A stretch of DNA of 64,000 nt from the NCBI GenBank assembly GCA_026390435.1, contig JAPLFY010000040.1, forward strand, positions 104,223 through 168,222, written 5' to 3'. The notes under the pieces were generated by a model. It saw only the letters and a program-made list of their open reading frames with translations, did no database searches and was not told the DNA's origin. This document shows, one piece after another, positions 28,977-35,737 of this stretch. Made by a program: the position numbers and the translations under genes. Position 1 is the stretch's first letter. The number at the start of each line of letters is the position of its first letter. The DNA comes from Pseudomonadota bacterium. GTDB lineage: Bacteria > Bdellovibrionota_B > Oligoflexia > Oligoflexales > CAIYRB01.

Positions 28977-29599
28977 CAAAGAACATCCTTTCGTGACAAC
29001 CACATGACTGAGTTTGTTTCAGGTAACCAAACTAAAGCGCCGTTACCATTAAGCCTTAACTGACGAAACATTGCTCCGCGTGGGATCATGACATGCCATT
29101 GCTTGGAGCTCGGAAAGTCCCAGACTAAATTGGTGTCGTGGACAACTTGAATCGTTGGCAGTCTCTGCAGCGAAAGACTAAATGGTTGCACATTTAACCT
29201 GGGGCGCGACAGCGCCTGACGATGTACCCATCCACTCGCCCCCGAAATCACGGGCAGGATCTTCAGCCACACGCCATGCTGGGCTAATACTATCGCGTCT
29301 GCACCCCGATCTAAAGTAGCGTCCAGTAGTTCATATTGAGTGCCAGGGCCTACGCGCATCTCTGCATGCGGCCTGACCACCTGACTGATGAGCAACATTT
29401 GGGGTGGGACTTCGGCTTTAGCCACCGGCTCAGCTGACAGCTTTGATGAGAAGCTTGTTGGCAATAGGGTCAAAGACTTTAAATGCGTCGGTGATTCAGA
29501 AGACATAGCATCACTCGACGACGAGATCTTACCCAGGCAGCCAACCAATGCGGCGCAGCCGACAAGCGACCATAACATATGCCAGCGCCACGAAATCAT
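28976..29599 (-). CDS. SH3b-domain lipoprotein
   Basis: This is about 207 residues. A strong lipobox LVGC follows a hydrophobic signal. Residues about 75-135 form a bacterial SH3 domain (HAEMRVGPGTQYELLD ... GVWLKI ... SGWVHRQAL), usually peptidoglycan- or protein-binding. The C-terminal 70 residues are unassigned. The ATG at 29599 is chosen because it gives a clean lipoprotein signal; an upstream frame to 29650 overlaps the preceding gene. It is likely anchored in the periplasm as part of the same assembly as its neighbours. Confidence 0.75.
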   Translation of the reverse strand: MISWRWHMLWSLVGCAALVGCLGKISSSSDAMSSESPTHLKSLTLLPTSFSSKLSAEPVAKAEVPPQMLLISQVVRPHAEMRVGPGTQYELLDATLDRGADAIVLAQHGVWLKILPVISGASGWVHRQALSRPRLNVQPFSLSLQRLPTIQVVHDTNLVWDFPSSKQWHVMIPRGAMFRQLRLNGNGALVWLPETNSVMWLSRKDVL

Positions 29600-29604
29600 G
29601 TTGC

Positions 29605-30543
29605 TTAACCCGATTTTGACGTCCCACCGGACTGGGCATTCTTCTCCCAACCATGCTTGCCGATTCGGAGCTGAACTGGCAGATCATAGGCTGAAATTGG
29701 ATTACCCTTAGTACCGATTACGGCAATATGAAGCTTAGTAAAAGTGCCCAATATATTAGCCCGAATAGGGAACTTAAATCCCTTTTGCTTGAAGCGTTTG
29801 ATGGCGAAAGAAGTGGCCTTTAACGGCAACTTTGGGATACCGGCTTCAGACACCGCGATATCTCGTGGCGCCCCGATAAACTGGCGCTCTCCCTGATCTG
29901 TCGTAAATTCGGCAATAGCAAATATGAAGCCTTCAGCAAGATCTACCCCAGAGCGAGTCGTCAAGTCGAAGCGCAACTCGAGTGAGGTTGGATGAGTTAA
30001 AAGCACGGGACGGCTGATGGAAACAGCCGCATCCTCAGTTGAATCTGGAATGTCATTTGATTTAGTTTTTGCCGCACCCGCATCAGCAATCGAGGCGGAG
30101 CCTGCCGAATTACTGGCTGCGATACTCTCCTGATTGGGTTCGGGCTTGGACTCGAATTGAGCTGCGGGCGGCGGCGGCAAGCTTGGCTCAGCAGGGCGAG
30201 CAGTAACGGGCTTGACCTCGACTTGCGCAACAGGCGGTCGGGATGCTTTAGGCTGTGGATAAGCCAAATCAAATACATTATCAACTCGGGTTTCATAGTC
30301 AAAAACTGTATTCAAGGCGACGTGGAGTCTGCTGAGTAAGTTTGCTCTATCCGTCAGCAACGAGGCTACCAATGCAATACTAGCGATGGACCAGACTATC
30401 AGTCCAACACAGAAAGCGATCATGACTCGAAGCTGCCCCAGAGACACAGTGATTGTATGAGTACGCGAGGCGTCAATAAAATAAATGAGATTAAGTTGGC
30501 GCTTACGCCCCGCATTTGACGGCGCTGAATCGAGCTTGGTCAT
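29605..30543 (-). CDS. Single-pass membrane protein of unknown function
   Basis: This 312-residue protein has a cytoplasmic N-terminus (~38 residues, basic), one membrane helix (RVMIAFCVGLIVWSIASIAL), a linker rich in Pro, Ala and Lys (100-190) and a periplasmic beta-rich C-terminal domain starting LTHPTSLELRFDL. It is first in the minus-strand envelope run and probably anchors it to the inner membrane. It shares a 225-bp divergent promoter region with the GT9 gene. Family not recognised. Confidence 0.65.
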   Translation of the reverse strand: MTKLDSAPSNAGRKRQLNLIYFIDASRTHTITVSLGQLRVMIAFCVGLIVWSIASIALVASLLTDRANLLSRLHVALNTVFDYETRVDNVFDLAYPQPKASRPPVAQVEVKPVTARPAEPSLPPPPAAQFESKPEPNQESIAASNSAGSASIADAGAAKTKSNDIPDSTEDAAVSISRPVLLTHPTSLELRFDLTTRSGVDLAEGFIFAIAEFTTDQGERQFIGAPRDIAVSEAGIPKLPLKATSFAIKRFKQKGFKFPIRANILGTFTKLHIAVIGTKGNPISAYDLPVQLRIGKHGWEKNAQSGGTSKSG

Positions 30544-30768
30544 GATGCCCCGCTAACAGGCTCTTGCCGGCGAAAAGATTGGATATATACTCAGTTTATG
30601 CGTAAACCTTGGCAAACGCAACCAATGCCCCGGCAACGAGAGGCTGTAAATAGTGCTCAGGCCTAAAACCTCTTTCCTTAAGCACTGGTAGATTTCACAG
30701 TTTTGAAACCTTTCCCAAATGCATTCGGATCTTGTAGAATCCGAGAAAAGGGAAAAGGGAAGTTGCGC

Positions 30769-31980
30769 ATGTTTACCCCATCGGCCAGTACTCCAGTGCT
30801 ACGTATTGCCATCTACCGGGCTTCCAGCCTAGGGGACATGGTACTTGCGACCGCATGCTTAGATTTACTGCGTCGACTTTCCATAACTACCGAGGTTACC
30901 TGGATCGGCCGTGGGCCAGCCCTTGAGACTATTGCCACTGCTTGGCCTTCTGTTAAGACCATTACGGTCAATCGTTCGGACTCTCTAGTAGAGCTTCAGA
31001 AGATCATCGAGCAAGTCTCCAATTCTCACTTATTCATCGACTTGCAGTGCAATTTGCGCTCGAATTGGCTAGCGCGCAACCTCAGAGCGATACATAAAGT
31101 CCCGTATTTCTCGGCGGAAAAGGCCCAGTTGGCGCGCAACCGCCTCATCTTCGAGGCCCGGGTCCGCGGCCGCAGGCGCCCACTCCCCGAACGTGCAAGA
31201 ATACCGGCGCGCCTTCAGTACGATACGATGGCTGACGCCCTGAAACGCGGTTTGCGCCATTATCTTCCGGTCGAAATGCGGGAAGGAATGGACCATTTGG
31301 CGTGCCGCCCTGCGCTTCCGATACCCCTCGACTTCGATCCGCCCTGGCGCAAAGAGCTGCGCTTCGGCATTTGGCTAGCCATAGCTCCAGGTGCCGCACA
31401 TCCAACTAAGCAAGCACCCCTTGAGACTACCTACGGAATTTTAGATCAAGTTCGCACAAGCCTAACAGCCAAGTCTGGACTGCACCAAATGCCCGTAGGA
31501 TTGGTATTTCTCGGCGACAGCAAGGACAGGCATGCGGCGCGGCATTTACTCGATCAGCTCGACTGGCAAGGCCCAGTCCTCAATCTGGCAGGACGCTTAT
31601 CGCTTTGGGAAACGGCCGTGGCTCTGAGTGAAGCGAACTGCCTGCTGAGCAACGACTCTTCGTTGGGACACATTGCAGAATCAGTCGAGACCCCGACCGC
31701 CGTCATGTTCGGTCCGACAATCGAATCGTTTGGATTTGCACCGCGGATGCCCGAAAGTAAGGCCTTTTCGTCCTTGATTGGCTGTCGACCGTGTTCTAAA
31801 CACGGCAAAGTGACGTGCCGCTTCGGCGACAAACTATGCTTTAGCACACTTAAACTTGCAGAAATTTCAGATCACTTAGTTGCACTCCTGCAAAAACCGA
31901 AGAATCGCCGCACCTCACTTCCGCCACTTAATCTTGGTGGCTGGATGTCGCCTCAATTCAATTCCGAGCTGGGTGGTTGA
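30769..31980 (+). CDS. Glycosyltransferase family 9 (heptosyltransferase-like)
   Basis: This is about 403 residues with GT-B folds of the ADP-heptose:LPS heptosyltransferase family: IAIYRASSLGDMVLATACLDLL at the N-terminus, LAIAPGA before the nucleotide site and LSNDSSLGHIAESVETPTAVMF in the C-domain. It adds a sugar to the LPS inner core. The ATG at 30769 has AAGGGA eight bases upstream; the frame from a TTG at 30703 is less likely. It contains an unusual Cys group near the end (GCRPCSKHGKVTC). The stop overlaps waaA by one base. Confidence 0.88.
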   Translation: MFTPSASTPVLRIAIYRASSLGDMVLATACLDLLRRLSITTEVTWIGRGPALETIATAWPSVKTITVNRSDSLVELQKIIEQVSNSHLFIDLQCNLRSNWLARNLRAIHKVPYFSAEKAQLARNRLIFEARVRGRRRPLPERARIPARLQYDTMADALKRGLRHYLPVEMREGMDHLACRPALPIPLDFDPPWRKELRFGIWLAIAPGAAHPTKQAPLETTYGILDQVRTSLTAKSGLHQMPVGLVFLGDSKDRHAARHLLDQLDWQGPVLNLAGRLSLWETAVALSEANCLLSNDSSLGHIAESVETPTAVMFGPTIESFGFAPRMPESKAFSSLIGCRPCSKHGKVTCRFGDKLCFSTLKLAEISDHLVALLQKPKNRRTSLPPLNLGGWMSPQFNSELGG

Positions 31981-33305
31981 TGTTGGCCCTCCTTCGCTCT
32001 CTATTCAGCTTCCCGATCTTAGCTGGCTACTCGGCAGTATTTAAATTGCTACAGCCGTTAGCGCGAATACTTGGACGCCTAAGCCCCAAGCTAAGGGCGC
32101 AGTTGGATCAGCGTTGCGATGTCGCACGTATAAGCCCGAGCCTCGCTTTAGAGCGGGCGCGCTACCGTCACTGCGCCGTATTCTTCTGCAGTTCTGCAGG
32201 TGAGTTTGAACAGGCTAGACCTTTGATCCGTAGGCTACAGGCATTAAAAACCGTTTATATCCAAGTCATATTCTTTTCCAATTCCGGCCTTGACTATGCA
32301 AAGGCCAGAGGTGAAACAGTCCCGTGCTGCCTATCTCCATTAAGCGACTCGGTATGGACTTGGGGATGGCTTTACTCCGCTCTCTTGCCCGACCTCACCT
32401 GCGTGGTGCGCCACGAACTTTGGCCCGGTTTTCTCACCACTGCACGTCGCTTTGGTAAGCTTTATCTTCTCGATGCCAGCCGTAGTTTGGCCGAAAAGAG
32501 CTCGCCGCTGAGACAACTAGCCAGGAGCTTTTTACTCCATAGATTCGACCAAATTTATGCAGTCAGCGCGGAGGATGAGGAATATTTTCGCGTAAAATAC
32601 CGCATTTCAAGCCACCGTCTGATGATAACCTCGGATACTAAATACGACCGCGTCATAGAGCGCGCCAAGTCCAGACCAGATGAGATTGAGCGGCTAAAGG
32701 ATATTTTTAGTCAATTGGCTCCGGCCCCGAACACTCCGCGTTTGGTGGTAGGGAGCGCCTACGAGCATGAAGTCTCACTACTAGTGCAGGCCTACAAACA
32801 GAGAGCGACCACGGAGCCGCAGTGGCAGATTATCATTGCACCCCACATAGTCACAGACGACCACGTCTCACGAATCTGCGGCATTATTGAGCAGGCCGGC
32901 TTGCAGGCGCTGCGATTCAGCCGTCTAAAAAGGCATGAAACTTCACGTTCGGCGTCTATCATCGTAGTAGATAGCATCGGTATCCTTGCCGAAATCTACG
33001 GCACTGCCCAGGCTGCCTTTGTTGGCGGAGCCCTCCATCACCAGGTTCATAATGTGCTCGAGCCGGCGAGTCATGGCCTTGCCTTAGCATATGGACCATT
33101 CTATAAGAACAGTCAGGAAGCTATCCACCTGGTGCAATCTGGTCTGGCGGTCGTCATCAAAGACCCTAGCCAATTTGTCACGTGGTGGCGGCAACTAGAT
33201 CATGATGCTGCGGCTTTACGCCGGCGAATGCTGGCCGCCACTGCCGAGCTCACCGGCGCCTCAGACCGCATTTTCGCAACTTGGCGCCCGCTGCTGGAAA
33301 CCTAA
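31980..33305 (+). CDS. waaA: 3-deoxy-D-manno-octulosonic acid transferase
   Basis: This 441-residue KdtA/WaaA-type transferase adds Kdo to lipid A. Family blocks are FFCSSAGEFEQARPLI, with the catalytic Glu, VRHELWPGFL and LLDASRS, and C-terminally AFVGGALHHQVHNVLEPASHGL. A hydrophobic N-terminal segment suits membrane anchoring. The ATG at 31980 is preferred to the adjacent TTG at 31977. SSAGEF replaces the usual SVGE, a small departure. It overlaps both neighbours by one base, so GT9-waaA-rng form an operon. Confidence 0.88.
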   Translation: MLALLRSLFSFPILAGYSAVFKLLQPLARILGRLSPKLRAQLDQRCDVARISPSLALERARYRHCAVFFCSSAGEFEQARPLIRRLQALKTVYIQVIFFSNSGLDYAKARGETVPCCLSPLSDSVWTWGWLYSALLPDLTCVVRHELWPGFLTTARRFGKLYLLDASRSLAEKSSPLRQLARSFLLHRFDQIYAVSAEDEEYFRVKYRISSHRLMITSDTKYDRVIERAKSRPDEIERLKDIFSQLAPAPNTPRLVVGSAYEHEVSLLVQAYKQRATTEPQWQIIIAPHIVTDDHVSRICGIIEQAGLQALRFSRLKRHETSRSASIIVVDSIGILAEIYGTAQAAFVGGALHHQVHNVLEPASHGLALAYGPFYKNSQEAIHLVQSGLAVVIKDPSQFVTWWRQLDHDAAALRRRMLAATAELTGASDRIFATWRPLLET

Positions 33306-34831
33306 TGGCCGATCGACAACTGATCATCAATTCTAATGCCTCCGAAACGCGAATTGCCTTGCTAGAGAAGGACCGCGTTGCTGAGATCTTCATCGAACGC
33401 CAGCGCGAACGAGGAGTCGTCGGCAACATCTATATGGGCGTCGTGGTGCGCGTGCTTCCGGGCATGCAGGCGGCCTTTATTGATATTGGGACCGAGCGTA
33501 CAGCATTTCTCTATGGTGGCGACGTACTTGATCCTGAGCTCGTGCGCGAGCAAAGGCTGGATATGGGCGCTCAAGGCTTAGAGGATCTGAACCCGGAAGA
33601 GCTAAGGGAACGCAGCACTAAGCAGCGCAAACCGATTGAGAAACTTCTGCGCGAGGGTCAGCACATTGTGGTTCAGGTGGCTAAGGAGCCGCTTGGCAGC
33701 AAAGGCGCCCGAGTCACCATGTTCCTGTCATTGCCTGGGCGCTTTCTCGTCATCATGCCGGACTTCACTCATATTGGCATCTCGCGGCGCATTGAAGATG
33801 CGGCACAAAGGCAGCAACTCACCGATCTGGTCAAAGAGATAAAGCCTGACGACATTGGCGTCATCGTACGCACGGCAGCCGCCACAATTGATGCGGTGCA
33901 TCTGCAGAAGGATCTCAAGTTCCTTCTCAAGACGTGGCGTAACGTCGACGCGAAAAGACGCCGCGCGGAGCCACCCGCCTTACTTTATCAGGACTTAGAT
34001 TTAGCCCTAAAGACGACACGCGACCTCTATTCCGAGGATATTGAACGTATTGTCGTGGATGATCTCAATACTTATGAAGAACTAAAAAAGTTCCTCACCG
34101 CCACCATTCCCGGCGCAGCAAAAAGGCTAGTCCGCTACGATGAGCCCATACCCATTTTTGATGTCTATGGCATCGAAATGGACATTGGCCGAGCGCTAAG
34201 TTCCAGGATCGAGCTGCCGTCTGGCGGTTATCTCGTGATCGATCAGACCGAGGCGCTCACATCATTCGATGTAAACACGGGCAAGTATGTCGGCAAAGGC
34301 AACGCTCACGAGACTATTTTAAAAACCAATCTTGAAGCGGTAAAAAAGATTGTTTCGCAGCTCCGTATTCGTAACATCGGCGGCATCATCGTCATCGATC
34401 TAATCGACATGGAGCGGCCAGAAGACCGCGAGATTGTATACAACGCCCTCCAAGAAGAGCTGAAGGCAGACAAAGCGCGGACAAATGTCCTCCGCATCAG
34501 TGAGCTCGGGCTGGTGCAAATGACCCGCAAGCGCACTGCCGAATCTCTAGAGCGCCGCCTCATGGAGCCCTGCGACCACTGTGAAGGCCGCGGCCGAGTC
34601 CGCAGCACCGCAACCGAAGCGTACGACCTACTCCGCGAAATCCGCCGTCATACGGTACAAACGGGCCAAACCTCGATCACCGTCAAAGTACGCGACGATA
34701 TTCGCCACTGGCTTGAGGTAGAAGAGCGAAAGCTCTTTAACGACCTAATCGAGGAATTTGGCCTCAAAATCGAATTCAGGCAGACCCAATTAAATAATGA
34801 GATGCTGACCGAAGCCCCCTACGAAGTCTAG
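33305..34831 (+). CDS. rng: Ribonuclease G/E family protein
   Basis: This 508-residue RNase G-like endonuclease processes rRNA and mRNA 5' ends. Features: an S1 domain near 38-130 (GNIYMGVVVRVLPGMQAAFI), the catalytic core with YLVIDQTEALTSFDVNTGK and GGIIVIDLIDM (Asp pair for Mg), and the zinc-link CDHCEGRGR. It lacks the long RNase E C-terminal scaffold. The ATG at 33305 overlaps the waaA TAA; the longer frame from 33281 lies inside waaA. Confidence 0.95.
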   Translation: MADRQLIINSNASETRIALLEKDRVAEIFIERQRERGVVGNIYMGVVVRVLPGMQAAFIDIGTERTAFLYGGDVLDPELVREQRLDMGAQGLEDLNPEELRERSTKQRKPIEKLLREGQHIVVQVAKEPLGSKGARVTMFLSLPGRFLVIMPDFTHIGISRRIEDAAQRQQLTDLVKEIKPDDIGVIVRTAAATIDAVHLQKDLKFLLKTWRNVDAKRRRAEPPALLYQDLDLALKTTRDLYSEDIERIVVDDLNTYEELKKFLTATIPGAAKRLVRYDEPIPIFDVYGIEMDIGRALSSRIELPSGGYLVIDQTEALTSFDVNTGKYVGKGNAHETILKTNLEAVKKIVSQLRIRNIGGIIVIDLIDMERPEDREIVYNALQEELKADKARTNVLRISELGLVQMTRKRTAESLERRLMEPCDHCEGRGRVRSTATEAYDLLREIRRHTVQTGQTSITVKVRDDIRHWLEVEERKLFNDLIEEFGLKIEFRQTQLNNEMLTEAPYEV

Positions 34832-34987
34832 GGGGTCAGGCACTCAGTCTAACGCGTTGATATTAAAGGATTAGATTCAAATTCGGCGTCATCCCAACGG
34901 CTTTTCAAGTCACCGATCGAGATTTGGGGAGATCCAGGATTACACTTTCCTGTAACTCACTACAGTGGACTATCCACGCTGATGGCC

Positions 34988-35002
34988 CCACGTTTAAGAC
35001 GG
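34988..35002 (+). repeat. Short copy of the island repeat (unit 1)
   Basis: CCACGTTTAAGACGG differs by one base from each of the two longer repeats at 38781-38809 and 42002-42030. It lies 57 bp beyond the 3' end of the first TA pair, the same relative place as the other copies. The rest of the gap 34832-35059 shows nothing recognisable. Confidence 0.6.
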
Positions 35003-35059
35003 ATATCCATTGCAAGCAGCTCTAGTTCCGGGAAAATCGTGTTTTTTAGATCGAGAGAT

Positions 35060-35389
35060 TCAGGCTCCAGCCGCTTTCCTCAGGTCGAAGTGAATCTGTA
35101 TACCCGCACTCCTGAGTTCATCCTCTATTGCAGCAATCACAAACTGGTCAACAGGATAGCCGAGGGCACCAGCAAATTTTGCTGCTCTCGCTGAACTCAC
35201 GGCCTTTTTCCCATTTTCTATCGCGGAAAGATGTTGTTTAGAAATGCCGAGTATTTTTGCTAGCTCAACCTGAGAAACATCATCACAAAGTCTTATGCTT
35301 CGAATTAATTCACCAAAAGACACTTGATCATGCAAACGTGCAATTTCACTTAGAGCGTTGTAGACTTTTCGCTTCTTGCTAGTATTCAT
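35060..35389 (-). CDS. HTH (XRE-type) antitoxin
   Basis: This 109-residue DNA-binding protein has a helix-turn-helix near residues 35-75 (VSQVELAKILGISKQHLSAI-ENGKKA). It overlaps the preceding RelE-type toxin gene by 11 bp, the toxin-first order of HigBA-type modules. The C-terminal part (QFVIAAIEDELRSAGIQI) probably wraps the toxin. It likely represses its own promoter through the inverted repeat at 35688-35727. Confidence 0.85.
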   Translation of the reverse strand: MNTSKKRKVYNALSEIARLHDQVSFGELIRSIRLCDDVSQVELAKILGISKQHLSAIENGKKAVSSARAAKFAGALGYPVDQFVIAAIEDELRSAGIQIHFDLRKAAGA

Positions 35390-35657
35390 GTTTTGTTATC
35401 TCCTCAACTTGAATCAATTCGATCTTTTGACCCGATATGACGATGTAAATGGCTCGATAAGCCTTCGACAGACGGATCGATCGCTCTCCCTGTCTTTGAC
35501 CTTTTAGTGGCTCATCATGAAATCCGGGTATTTTTCGAACCTTGGTGATCCCCTCAATAGTCACCTGCTTAACCCAAAACTCAAATTTTCTAAAAATATG
35601 AAGAGGTAGCTTCGCTAGGTCTTTTCGCGTTCTACTTGTCAAAACCACTTGATTCAT
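35379..35657 (-). CDS. RelE/HigB-like toxin
   Basis: This 92-residue basic protein with the RelE fold (VVLTSRTRKDLAKLP ... EPLKGQRQGERSIRLSKAYR ... QVEEITKHEY) is typical of ribosome-dependent mRNA endonucleases. AGGAG lies upstream of the ATG. It is encoded first, with the HTH antitoxin following. The gene ends of this pair and of the S74 array point away from each other. Toxin class is inferred from the fold only. Confidence 0.85.
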   Translation of the reverse strand: MNQVVLTSRTRKDLAKLPLHIFRKFEFWVKQVTIEGITKVRKIPGFHDEPLKGQRQGERSIRLSKAYRAIYIVISGQKIELIQVEEITKHEY

Positions 35658-35687
35658 AGAATCTGGCTCCTAGAATCTTTAAATGTA

Positions 35688-35727
35688 AACCTACCAGGTT
35701 GTCATAGATTGGTCAACCTAGGTGGTT
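35688..35727. promoter_or_regulatory. Imperfect inverted repeat, probable TA operator
   Basis: AACCTACCAGGTTG (35688-35701) and CAACCTAGGTGGTT (35714-35727) are inverted with three mismatches and lie 30-70 bp upstream of the toxin start. They fit binding sites for the HTH antitoxin. CAACCTAGGTGG recurs with a spacer upstream of brnT. Confidence 0.55.
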
Positions 35728-35737
35728 GATGATCTGA

